Part shown: positions 7,891-16,945 of the stretch, piece by piece
Layout of the letters: every line of letters begins with the position of its first letter
Numbering within the stretch: position 1 is the first letter of the stretch
Source of the DNA: JARYLZ01 sp964388275
GTDB lineage: Bacteria > Bacteroidota > Ignavibacteria > SZUA-365
Assembly (NCBI GenBank): GCA_964388275.1
Contig: CAYLZD010000046.1
Span: 1 to 22,828 of the forward strand
DNA length: 22,828 bases
Reading direction: 5' to 3'
Notes under the pieces: generated by a model
Told to the model about the DNA's origin: nothing
What the model saw: the letters and a program-made list of their open reading frames with translations, nothing else
Databases searched by the model: none
Program-made: the position numbers and the translations under genes

Positions 7891-10800
7891 ACTCGGGATT
7901 CTTCATCCAGGACTTCTGAAGCGCCTTGCCTCCGGCGGTGTACTGAATGCCGTCGCTGCATCCCTCCTCGCTCCAGAGCCCGGCGCCGTTCTTCGCCTTC
8001 ACTTTCACCACGTACCAGAGACCGGGCTTCATCGGCTCGTCGAGCAGTATGTTCAGTTCGTTGCGCCCCGCCGCCGACTTCCAGCCGGTCACGTCGGTGA
8101 ACACGCCCTTCGAAACCGTTGCCGTCTTGTATTGCGCCTCTTCGATTCCCGATTCGAAATCGTGCGAGATCCACGAAACGCGGAGGAGTTTCGGGCTGTC
8201 CGACGTGTCCGCCAGGTCGTGCACCGAGGGTTTGGAAGGCGGCGTGGAATCGATGACGGACAAGGCCGATTGCTTGACCGGCGCTCCGAAATCAGCGCCC
8301 GAACCCGGATCGGGAGCGAACGCGTAAGCGAGATTCACAGTGCCCTTGCGCGCGATTGTCAGCCCGCCCGCGCCTCTCGCGCGAAGCCACACTTCCCGGC
8401 TTCCGGGCTTGTGGACTCCGAGGATGAAAGGCAGCTTCGCGCTCTGCAGATTCGCGACGGATCTCCAAACGCCGGGCGGGCCTCCGGACATGGTCATGAC
8501 GGTGGATGCGGGCAGAGCCGACACCAGGGACGCCGTCGCAGCAAGTGGTTTCGCTCCGCTCTTCATCGCTGAATGCTTCGCAGTCACGTCCGCGAACAGG
8601 GCGATCGACGGTTTCATGCGGCGCGCGGCCGTGGAATCCGAGATCTGATGGACCATACCGTCCAGGAATGCGTCCGCCTGCGGCGGCGATCCCGGAATGC
8701 TCACCGGTTGCGAATACCCCGGTATGTCGATGGCATACTCGGAGATCCCGGCGGGATGCTCCGCGCTCCAGTTGAGCGTAAGCCGAGCGCTGCTCGGTGT
8801 CGATGCGTCGCTGTACATGAGCCCGGTGAACTGTTTTATCTTGGGCGCCTCGAGCAGTTTCTTGACGTGCTTGCGGTCGCTTTCGAAATCCCAATCCTGG
8901 CCCGAGAGCACTTTGGCCACGGGATATTTGCCGCCGGGCTGCACCGCCGCGACCTTTTGAACGGCGGCGCCCTGTTGCGCCGCGCCCGTTTGGATAGTCG
9001 AACCCTTGACCGCGGGACCGGTCTGAACGGTCTGCTTCCCTGCGCCCGCCCCGCCTGGCAGCGCGGCGGGATCGATGACCGCCTGAACCGCCATCAGACC
9101 GGATTCATCCCTCGTTCCCGCCTCGAAGGACAGCTGGTCCAGCAGATCGTAGAGCAGAAGATACAAGCCGGCCTTGCGCGAGTACACGACGTCGGAAAGC
9201 ACTGTGAATGCGTTCCATTTCGCGTGGAAGAAATCGCTCCCGCCGGCGAAGGCCCCGGTGAAGTATTGCCGGGCGTTGCCGGCGTTCTCGTCGAGGGCGT
9301 AATAGGTCGCGAAAGGGATGTCGTACCAGATTCCATGCCCGAGAGTGTAATACGCCTTGACCTTGAAAGAGAGTTTGTCATCCGATTTCACCGGCAGGGC
9401 GCCCCAGGCGGCGCCGCCCGCCTCGGCCAGCAGCTTGACGAAATCCACGCGCTGGTTGATCAGCTTGTCGAACTCCGGAAATGCGGGGGGAGAGGCGTCG
9501 TATTTCCCGTTCGCGAGATCGTCGTATGCGAGTTGCTTGTCGTCGAGCGCGTGGTGTTCGTGGAAGCGGTCTACGACGTGCCGCTTGAGATCCTCTTCGA
9601 TCTGCGATCGACTGCTCTCGGTGTCGTTCAGCTTCTTCATTATGGACGCCTGCCTGGCGGCGAAGGCGGACATGGCGGAGAGCCCGTAATCGGATATCCG
9701 CGTGAACGCGGACGCGTAATCGGCTGTGAGGGAGGATACGGAGGCGCTGCCGCCGTACAGGATCTCGTCGATTTTCTTGAGCTTCGACATGAATTCCCTC
9801 GCCAGTTTGAGAAGCTGCGCATGATAGGTCTCGGCCGCCTGCTTCTCCGCCTCTATTCCCGATTGAAGTTGTTGCGCCTTGCCTCCGTCCCAGGAATAGC
9901 CGGTGGCCACGGTTTGCGTCTTCCCGCCGATGTCGACGGATTCGGAGATCAGCGGACCGACGGGGCTGCCGTATTTCGCGAGACTCGCCGACGAAGGAAG
10001 CGTTCCAGTCATCAGGTCGCCGCCGCTCTGGAGCAGGGAGCGCACCTGCATCTCTTTCGCCGCCAGCGCATTCAAAGAGGCCGCGACCGCCGCGGAATCG
10101 CCCGCCAGTTTTTGCGTCGTGAGCGTGATGGCGGCGGCCTGTCCCCAGAGGTTATCGTACACGGCGTCGAGCGCGGGGTAGCTTCCCTTGGGTTGCCTTT
10201 CCTTGTCGAAGGCCATCATGAACAGGGCTTTAATGAATGCGGCGGCGAAACTGCCGTCCATTTCCATCACGGCGGCGAGCGCCTTCCCCGCGGCCCCCGC
10301 CTGCGCCTCGTTCAGGGCGAACAGGGCCTCGCGGGCCTTGGCCAGTTCATCGGCCAGCGACTGCATCTCGTCCTTCATTTGCTTGCCGAGATTGCGCGCG
10401 TCGTTGATTATGTCGTCGTATTTGCTGTTGCTTCCGGTTCCCCCGTCGAAGCCGTTCTTGCCGAGCGCTATCCAGACGCGCCCGCTCCAGCTTATAACCC
10501 ACAGCACGGTGAATTCCACGTGCCCCGCCGCGAAGACGACGTATTCCGGTTCCCCGATGAATGCCCCCTCCAGGCCGAACTCCGCGCCCAGCAGTCCGCC
10601 CAGGAAATCCCCCCACGCGGTGACCGCCGCGTAAGCGCCCCAGCTCACGTCCAGTCTCCACCAGAGCATCATCTCGTAGCGTATTCCGCCCGAAATGACT
10701 TTCAGGTCTATGCTTTTCTCGAAGGTCAGGTCGAAGAGGAAACCCTGGGATCCTATGTAAAAGTCCGTCGTGGTTTTGATGAAATAGAGCAGCGTTATGC

Positions 10801-13800
10801 TGGTCTTCCCGGCAACCCCCCACTTGCTTTTCGAGTATGCATAGATCGAGAAATAGTTGTCCTCTTTTTCGGCCTTGATCAGATACGCGTCAATGCCGTA
10901 CTGTATGGTCCCCTCGAAGTATTCGGGATTCCAGCTTATCGTGACGCTGAGATATCCTTCGGCGAGTTCCTTCAGCGCCTTGACTTCCGCCTGAAGCTGC
11001 CAGTAGTTGGCTGTGACCGTCATCAGGGCCTTGCCCTTGAACAGGTTCTCGTCCGCCACGGTGATGGACGCGTACAGGAAGATGGCGAAACTACCGGGGC
11101 CGCTCCCCGCCGGTTTGAGGGCGGTGTATTCCGCGTTGATCTTCGGTTCGGTGAAACCGGCGAGTTTCTTCACCTTGTCGATATCGGCTTGAACCGGATT
11201 GTAGAAGAAACCCCCGCCCAAACCGTCGAGCATTATGGGTCCTATTGGTATCTGCAGATTGTTGACGGCCAGGAACAGGCCGAAAGTAGCCTTCCCTCCG
11301 ATCTCGCCGAGCTTGCCATACACGACCGCCTCGTACTTCTGCACGATTTTCGCCGATCCTCCGATCGCGAGATATTTGGTGTTGTCCTGCGGCAGGTTGA
11401 CGTACTCGAAATCCATCTTAAGCTCAACGGCGTTTTTCACGTTCAACATCGCCTGGTTGAGTATGAAGCTGGTTTTCCCCTGCGCGGTGAAGACCAGCAG
11501 CCTTTCGAAACCCCCGCTGCCTATCGAGGCGTTTTCACCTACGCTGAGGAAAGCTCCCTCGATCTTGAAATAGCTGTCCACCGAAAGCGAGGACTTCTGG
11601 GATCCTATGCCTGTGCTCTTGTCGAAACTCAGCACCGACGGCTTGTCGTCGTAGCTGACGTTGCCGACGCCCAGTTTGACGACCTTCATGATCGACAGGC
11701 TGCCGCCCTTCCCTATCGCCTGCGCGAAATTGGTGAACGCGCCGGAAGAATCTATCCTCAATCCGGTGATCGCGATCTCCCCTTCGACGGCGCTCCCGAG
11801 GTTCACGCCGAGTCCTCCGGAGAGCTCTATCGCGAACGACGGATACACGCTCAAACCGAGCGTCGTGAGCTTGACGTACACGGGTCCGAGGTCGAGCTGT
11901 TTGTTCTGCACCAGGGAAACCGAACTCACCGTGACATCGCCGTCGAAATTCACGGAGAGTCCCGGCTTGGCGGCGTTGCCGAACTCGATGCGGTTCTTCG
12001 TGTCCGACAGACCTCCTCCCCCGCCGAGATTGAGATAAAAATCCGCCGAGAGTCCCACGTAACTCTGCGCGAAGCTTATGGCGTAAGACGTGTCGGGTTT
12101 GCCTTCCTCGTCAAAGCCGGGCTTTTTCTCGGCCATTATCACGAGGCCGAGATACGTCAGGTCTATAGCGGCCAGACTTCCGATGGTGACGTATGTCTTG
12201 TCGGGAGGTCCGTAACCGGGCGCGGTTTCCTTTATGAGAGCCAATTCGCCGGTGATCTTTCCCGATCTCTCGAAAGTGACCTTGCCGTAGATCTTGTCCG
12301 TCATCTTGCTGAATACCGGCAGGTTGGCCGAGCTGACAGTCGCCGCAAGCACCCAGTTGTCGTCTCCGAGGTCCTTGAAGGAGAAGCTTTCGAAGTTCAG
12401 GTAGTCTGTCTTCTTTATCAGGCGTATCGGACCCGACTGATCGGGCGTTATCTCGATCGATTTCTTGCCGTTGACCGAAGCGATGGTCAGCTTGGCGCTG
12501 AAGAGTTCGTCGGCCTTGGGCTTGCCGTAGAGCCGCACGCCCGCGGAAAACGATACCTCCGATGCGCCGCCCTGTGACTTGACGTTGAGGTTCGCGAGGC
12601 GGAAAGTCAATCCGAATTCCGATATCTCCTGCTCCGACGCCTTCAGGTTCAGGCCGCTGGAATCCAGAGTGAGATTCGTCATATAGACGGTCTTCGCGAG
12701 AATCGGGATGTAGAGCTTCGACTTGTCGATGAGCAGCTTGTCCGGCCGCGAATTCTCGAAGGTTATTTTCTGAACCTTTATGGGAAAGATCTTGAACAGC
12801 TTGACTTCGAGCACGTCGGGTTTTATCTGCGAACCCTCCGTCGCGAACGACCCGCCCGTCACGATCCAGCCGCCGGGTTTGGACGGATCTTTCTTGAACG
12901 AGAGGTTGCTCGCCAGCACACCCGTCTTGATAGAATCGAAAGGCGTCGGATAAAGTACGAGCTGCAATGCGCCGTTCAGCGTCCGTGTCGTTCCCGCGTC
13001 CGCGACGGTGCTTCCTCCGCTTATCGTCCTCACGGCCGCCACTTTCGGGATCAGGACGTAGAGGTCCGGATCGGTGGCGGAGGTGTCCGATGCCTGTTTC
13101 GGCTTCGACACGTCGATCGGCAGGAACACGCGCCCCTGCACGGGTTTGCCCTGCGCGTCCAGGCCGTCATAGATGATTTCGGCGGCGCAGGCGGCGCTTT
13201 CCTCCATGCCCAGCAGCCAGGGGAGGTTGAGGTGCAGGTTCGTCTTGTGGACGAGCAGCCCGTTCGCCGGGATCTGCTCCATCGAAGAGAAGGCGATGAT
13301 CTCGTCCGTAACTCCGGAGCTTTCCTCGTAGCCCGGCAGCGGCATCAGCGTCGTTCCCTTGCGCACGCGCACGGTCCGCTTCGACAAAGTCACGACGGAC
13401 GGAACATTCGAACCGACGGTGTACTGGATCGGGGTGAACTCGTCGCAAGTCGCCAGCGGAGAGGGAGAAGGCGTTATGGTCAGCGGGTATATCTCATCCT
13501 GGAAGAAAACGGATACCATGTTCGATTTCGCGGATATCTTCCTCTGCAGCGCGTCGGTTCCCGAGAATTCGAGCGCCATCCTGTACTGGGCCGACTTGTA
13601 CCCGTAGCCCGTAGCGACGTTGACTTTGGGATTCTGAAGCGCCTTGATGCGCTGATAGTCCGAAACGGTCTGCGTGATCGAAACCTTTTTGATTTCGGAT
13701 GGCGGCTGTAACAGGACGTCCTGGTCCGGAAAATCGCCTTCGGTGGTCTCGAGGTAGGTTTCGCCGTCGTCGTGCCAGTGCACCTTTATCTCTTCCAAAG

Positions 13801-16534
13801 TCGCCGCAACGCTACCATTGAAGGTGAGATCCGCGGTCCACGCGCGCTGCAGATGCGCGGCGTCGAAGGTGTGCTGGGCCGGTGCGAGCTGTACGGCCAG
13901 TGTTCCAGGAGTCGCGGAGAAAACATTCAAGGGTATTGGATCCGTTTTAGCCGAGATATCGCGGCCCTTGGAATCCCTGCCGTCGAATGTGAAGGCGATG
14001 CTGAATGATGCCTGCGGCTTCCCCTGCAGGACTTTCTGAACGGAAATCGGCATCTGGAAGGTTTTGTCCACCGAGATATGCGGTATCGAGACCGGCGTGC
14101 CGAACATCGAAATCACGGTGGTTTGCGGTCCCGGCTTCAACGCGAGCGGTTGCGGCAGCGGGGCGACATGGATTATCTCTTCTGATTTGTCTGCTGTTAT
14201 CAGGTCGGTCGAGTAAGATGTCAACGTAAGCTCGTCGAACGAAGTCCAGTTGAAACTGAATGATACCGGCTGCTTGGCCGCGCCCGGATCGTAATCGATT
14301 TTCTTGTCGGCGCAAGAGACGTACAGGGAGCGCCAATCCGGTGTGGAGGCGTAGTAGTGCACCGTCAGGGGCGTCTTCAGTTTTCCGGTCACGGGTTTCC
14401 CGTTCTGGTCCTTGCCGCTGTATATCAAGCTTACCGTGTTCGTGGCCTGCTGTCCGCCTCCCAGCGCCTTAGCCATGGATGAAGCGCTCATTTCGAGCTT
14501 GACACCCTTTCTCTCCACGGTCTCGCCGGCTGCGATACTCACGGGCGGCGAGAGTTGAGCTTTCGGCGAGGCGAACAGCTGCCCGGTTTCATTGTGCCAC
14601 TCGTTCAGCGCCTCATCGAGAGTCACAATGCTCCCGGCCGGGCCTTCGAGATGCAGCTTGATATCCACAGAGTTGGACAAGCGATCAGGGCTGTATGAAA
14701 TCGCCGTCGGATAGGCCTCCACGGTCAGAGTCAGCAGCTGGGGAGTGGACGGGAGTTTCTTGTAATGGCGCGCCTTGACGCGCAGCACGTTGGACGCGAT
14801 CGAATAGTTCGGTTTGTCGGGAAGATTCTCGGTCCAGGTTCCCTTGAACGTCACATCCAGGTCGTGCGCGGTCTCATTCACCCCCGATTTGGCGGCGAAG
14901 GCGCGGAAAGCGTCCATATCGGCCGGGAAGAAAACCATGTTCTTCGATTGTCCCGACGACAGCGTCACGGGGGCATCCAGCTTCTCCGTCCTCGCATCAT
15001 AGGGGACGTTTTTCTCGTCGTAGAAAACGAACGACACTTCGTCGACCTTCAGGAGGACGTCCTTCGCGGACTGCAGTGATAGTGTGACGAGAGCGCCGGT
15101 CACGCCCTGCATGTCGTCGGCAATGGTCACATGGTCCGAGGGCGGATCCGCCTTGGCCGTGAGCGCGGGAGCGGCTGTGACCGGGGAAGGCACGCGCGTG
15201 CTCGCATCAGGGGCCGCGGGCGCGGCTTCCACGTTCCCGGCCCTGTCCGTGGCTATGCTGCGGAAATCATAGCGTCGCCCGGCCTGCGCCGTAAACACCT
15301 GAGCCGTGCCGCTCTGCCCTGTCAGCCAGGTCTGCCACGCCCCTCCGTCGACGCGGTATTCGATCTCATAGCTCTCGATCCCCGAGGCCAGGTCGCCTCC
15401 GGACCACGAGACTGTGAACGCGAGTGAAGTCTGCACGCTGTCCAACGGCGCGACCTTCGAATCGGGCGCCTTTGTATCGATCATGACCTCCGCTTCGGGA
15501 CTGTTCTGGAAATCGGACTCGTTTCCGGCGGCGTCGCGCGCGCGGCTGCGGAACTGGTAGACCGTGTCGCCGCCCGCTCCGCTCACAGCGGATGAAAACT
15601 GCGATGAAAGCTGCGGGGTGTTCTTGAGCCAGTATTGCCAGGTTATGTCGTCCTTGCGCTTGAACTGCACGTCGAAACTGACGACGGAAGACACGTCGTC
15701 AACGCCGGTCCATGCGACAAGGAACGAAGTAGTATTGAGGAGCAGCGCGGTGGCTTTGCCGGCGGGAAGCGGTATGGAAACCATGGACGAAGGCTTCGAG
15801 GTGTCGACGCGGATTCCGTCGGAGCTTGAAACGACGCTCTCCTTTCCCTCGGCGCCGACCGCCTTCACGGACTGGAAATACGTGCTCGAATGCGATAGTT
15901 TCAAGTCCGTTTTCGTATAAAACAAGGCCTTGCCGGCGTCGGTCCAGCCCAGTATGTCAGTGCCGCCCGGCGTGCCGCCGATGGCGTACAGGTATTTCAC
16001 GGCGCCTTGAACGGAGGTCCAGTTCGCGGAGAGCGCCGTGTTGTATCGAGTCCAGTCGCTGTCCGCCGCGAGGCCGTCGTTCACCTGCGCCGGCGCAGGG
16101 GCTGCGGCCGTCGCCGGGCCGTAGCGGAAGCTCCGCGCCTCGCTGAGCCCGTTGTTCGCGAAGGAGTACCGCTCCTGAGGGTCAATCGCCTGAACGCGCC
16201 ATGCGTAGCCGCGTCCGGTCGAGAGCGGCGGATCGGACGGCAGATACTGATACACCGGCAGGGAGGTCCTACGGGCGAGCAGCGGGATGTTCGTCTGGAA
16301 TGCGTCGTGTATGTTCTTCTGGCCGGGATCGAGTTCAACGACCATCAGTTCGTATTCCGCCATGCTTCCCCTCCCCAGAGGAACCATGGACCACTGGAAA
16401 GCGGGGAACGCAGTGACGACGGCGGTGTCGGCGGGGGAGATCAGCGAAGGCGCCGGGACGAGGCGAATATCGAAGCGCGTGCAGACATCGGCGGACAGAG
16501 AAGAATACGGCGCATCGTATGCGAGAAGGCGCAC
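7889..16534 (-). CDS. Giant multidomain extracellular protein (TANFOR/Fn3/beta-rich/coiled-coil), main part after an in-frame TGA
   Basis: This 2,881-codon open frame starts at an internal GTG with no signal peptide. Its true beginning is the in-frame segment at 16568-16945, separated by one TGA. In order it holds: the end of a TANFOR domain and a TANFOR-associated beta-sandwich (about residues 1-140, with CTRFDI and GYAWRVQAID); three Fn3-like domains (about 145-465); four or five internal beta repeats (about 465-1150) ending in patterns like GKDQNGKPVTGKLKTPLTV; and a long glycine- and aromatic-rich beta region (about 1150-2035) including GLGGGFFYNP. Then come a helical, coiled-coil-like segment (about 2035-2350), a Gln/Ala/Gly linker (about 2500-2535) and Fn3-like C-terminal sandwiches. 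No T9SS sorting domain is visible. The beta region faintly recalls DUF6603-type proteins, but I am unsure of this. Function is unknown; a surface scaffold or adhesin is plausible. Confidence 0.88.
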   Translation of the reverse strand: MRLLAYDAPYSSLSADVCTRFDIRLVPAPSLISPADTAVVTAFPAFQWSMVPLGRGSMAEYELMVVELDPGQKNIHDAFQTNIPLLARRTSLPVYQYLPSDPPLSTGRGYAWRVQAIDPQERYSFANNGLSEARSFRYGPATAAAPAPAQVNDGLAADSDWTRYNTALSANWTSVQGAVKYLYAIGGTPGGTDILGWTDAGKALFYTKTDLKLSHSSTYFQSVKAVGAEGKESVVSSSDGIRVDTSKPSSMVSIPLPAGKATALLLNTTSFLVAWTGVDDVSSVVSFDVQFKRKDDITWQYWLKNTPQLSSQFSSAVSGAGGDTVYQFRSRARDAAGNESDFQNSPEAEVMIDTKAPDSKVAPLDSVQTSLAFTVSWSGGDLASGIESYEIEYRVDGGAWQTWLTGQSGTAQVFTAQAGRRYDFRSIATDRAGNVEAAPAAPDASTRVPSPVTAAPALTAKADPPSDHVTIADDMQGVTGALVTLSLQSAKDVLLKVDEVSFVFYDEKNVPYDARTEKLDAPVTLSSGQSKNMVFFPADMDAFRAFAAKSGVNETAHDLDVTFKGTWTENLPDKPNYSIASNVLRVKARHYKKLPSTPQLLTLTVEAYPTAISYSPDRLSNSVDIKLHLEGPAGSIVTLDEALNEWHNETGQLFASPKAQLSPPVSIAAGETVERKGVKLEMSASSMAKALGGGQQATNTVSLIYSGKDQNGKPVTGKLKTPLTVHYYASTPDWRSLYVSCADKKIDYDPGAAKQPVSFSFNWTSFDELTLTSYSTDLITADKSEEIIHVAPLPQPLALKPGPQTTVISMFGTPVSIPHISVDKTFQMPISVQKVLQGKPQASFSIAFTFDGRDSKGRDISAKTDPIPLNVFSATPGTLAVQLAPAQHTFDAAHLQRAWTADLTFNGSVAATLEEIKVHWHDDGETYLETTEGDFPDQDVLLQPPSEIKKVSITQTVSDYQRIKALQNPKVNVATGYGYKSAQYRMALEFSGTDALQRKISAKSNMVSVFFQDEIYPLTITPSPSPLATCDEFTPIQYTVGSNVPSVVTLSKRTVRVRKGTTLMPLPGYEESSGVTDEIIAFSSMEQIPANGLLVHKTNLHLNLPWLLGMEESAACAAEIIYDGLDAQGKPVQGRVFLPIDVSKPKQASDTSATDPDLYVLIPKVAAVRTISGGSTVADAGTTRTLNGALQLVLYPTPFDSIKTGVLASNLSFKKDPSKPGGWIVTGGSFATEGSQIKPDVLEVKLFKIFPIKVQKITFENSRPDKLLIDKSKLYIPILAKTVYMTNLTLDSSGLNLKASEQEISEFGLTFRLANLNVKSQGGASEVSFSAGVRLYGKPKADELFSAKLTIASVNGKKSIEITPDQSGPIRLIKKTDYLNFESFSFKDLGDDNWVLAATVSSANLPVFSKMTDKIYGKVTFERSGKITGELALIKETAPGYGPPDKTYVTIGSLAAIDLTYLGLVIMAEKKPGFDEEGKPDTSYAISFAQSYVGLSADFYLNLGGGGGLSDTKNRIEFGNAAKPGLSVNFDGDVTVSSVSLVQNKQLDLGPVYVKLTTLGLSVYPSFAIELSGGLGVNLGSAVEGEIAITGLRIDSSGAFTNFAQAIGKGGSLSIMKVVKLGVGNVSYDDKPSVLSFDKSTGIGSQKSSLSVDSYFKIEGAFLSVGENASIGSGGFERLLVFTAQGKTSFILNQAMLNVKNAVELKMDFEYVNLPQDNTKYLAIGGSAKIVQKYEAVVYGKLGEIGGKATFGLFLAVNNLQIPIGPIMLDGLGGGFFYNPVQADIDKVKKLAGFTEPKINAEYTALKPAGSGPGSFAIFLYASITVADENLFKGKALMTVTANYWQLQAEVKALKELAEGYLSVTISWNPEYFEGTIQYGIDAYLIKAEKEDNYFSIYAYSKSKWGVAGKTSITLLYFIKTTTDFYIGSQGFLFDLTFEKSIDLKVISGGIRYEMMLWWRLDVSWGAYAAVTAWGDFLGGLLGAEFGLEGAFIGEPEYVVFAAGHVEFTVLWVISWSGRVWIALGKNGFDGGTGSNSKYDDIINDARNLGKQMKDEMQSLADELAKAREALFALNEAQAGAAGKALAAVMEMDGSFAAAFIKALFMMAFDKERQPKGSYPALDAVYDNLWGQAAAITLTTQKLAGDSAAVAASLNALAAKEMQVRSLLQSGGDLMTGTLPSSASLAKYGSPVGPLISESVDIGGKTQTVATGYSWDGGKAQQLQSGIEAEKQAAETYHAQLLKLAREFMSKLKKIDEILYGGSASVSSLTADYASAFTRISDYGLSAMSAFAARQASIMKKLNDTESSRSQIEEDLKRHVVDRFHEHHALDDKQLAYDDLANGKYDASPPAFPEFDKLINQRVDFVKLLAEAGGAAWGALPVKSDDKLSFKVKAYYTLGHGIWYDIPFATYYALDENAGNARQYFTGAFAGGSDFFHAKWNAFTVLSDVVYSRKAGLYLLLYDLLDQLSFEAGTRDESGLMAVQAVIDPAALPGGAGAGKQTVQTGPAVKGSTIQTGAAQQGAAVQKVAAVQPGGKYPVAKVLSGQDWDFESDRKHVKKLLEAPKIKQFTGLMYSDASTPSSARLTLNWSAEHPAGISEYAIDIPGYSQPVSIPGSPPQADAFLDGMVHQISDSTAARRMKPSIALFADVTAKHSAMKSGAKPLAATASLVSALPASTVMTMSGGPPGVWRSVANLQSAKLPFILGVHKPGSREVWLRARGAGGLTIARKGTVNLAYAFAPDPGSGADFGAPVKQSALSVIDSTPPSKPSVHDLADTSDSPKLLRVSWISHDFESGIEEAQYKTATVSKGVFTDVTGWKSAAGRNELNILLDEPMKPGLWYVVKVKAKNGAGLWSEEGCSDGIQYTAGGKALQKSWMKNPE

Positions 16535-16567
16535 ACAGAGCCGGAAGTTGTCCTCGGGCAGACGGCC

Positions 16568-16945
16568 TCACCTGGCGGTCTCCATCCTGGCCGTTCCCAT
16601 AAATCGCACCGCGCCCTCTTCCAGGAAATGCGCATCGACGCCGTTCAGGATCATGGTTCCCGGCGGTACGCTTACCGGCGGTATGTTCGCTTCGCGGATG
16701 GTCTCGGCAACGCGGCCGCGCGCATCGCCTTCAATGAAACCGTCGAAGCGGACAAGCGCCGGAGTCCGCAGTGGATTTGTGACGATGAACTGCACCGTGT
16801 TCGGATTCGAGCGCCAGTCCGATATGTACGGGGACGGACTGGGGTCCATTCTTATTGCAAGGGACAGTTGCGCGCCGATTCGGCCGCAGGGCAATACGAG
16901 CAGGTTCAGCAGCAGAAAAGCGGCGAGCGGAACGGGCAATGCCAT
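16568..16945 (-). CDS. N-terminal part of the giant protein: signal peptide and first part of a TANFOR domain, ended by an in-frame TGA
   Basis: This 125-residue segment starts at the ATG at 16945, chosen because it gives a clean signal peptide (MALPVPLAAFLLLNLLVLP, cleavage near GAQ). The frame is open further up to 17125 but that extension looks non-coding. After the signal peptide the pattern 'PYISDWRSNPNTVQFIVTN', then 'VSVPPGTMILNG', is typical of the TANFOR domain of Bacteroidota. The segment stops at TGA (16568-16570) after METAR. The same frame continues directly with GRLPEDNFRLCV, which matches the 'LPEG-x-Y-x-x-CV' end of TANFOR. The two open frames are therefore almost certainly one gene of about 3,019 codons (16945 to 7889), broken by a nonsense change, a sequencing error, or read through. 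Confidence 0.8.
   Translation of the reverse strand: MALPVPLAAFLLLNLLVLPCGRIGAQLSLAIRMDPSPSPYISDWRSNPNTVQFIVTNPLRTPALVRFDGFIEGDARGRVAETIREANIPPVSVPPGTMILNGVDAHFLEEGAVRFMGTARMETAR

Noticed and set aside
8573..12577. A 1,334-codon open frame on the plus strand, antisense to the giant gene
   Set aside because: It lies wholly inside the giant gene, has no family resemblance and is very rich in Arg, Gly and Val, as expected for an antisense shadow of GC-rich coding DNA.
16534..16534. Independent translation start of the giant ORF at this GTG
   Set aside because: There is no Shine-Dalgarno at a proper distance, no signal peptide, and the start would fall in the middle of a TANFOR domain.
16568..16610. 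Selenocysteine insertion at the in-frame TGA
   Set aside because: Only a weak 4-bp GCCG/CGGC stem follows the TGA. There is no convincing SECIS-like hairpin, and selenocysteine makes no sense in a TANFOR beta-hairpin.
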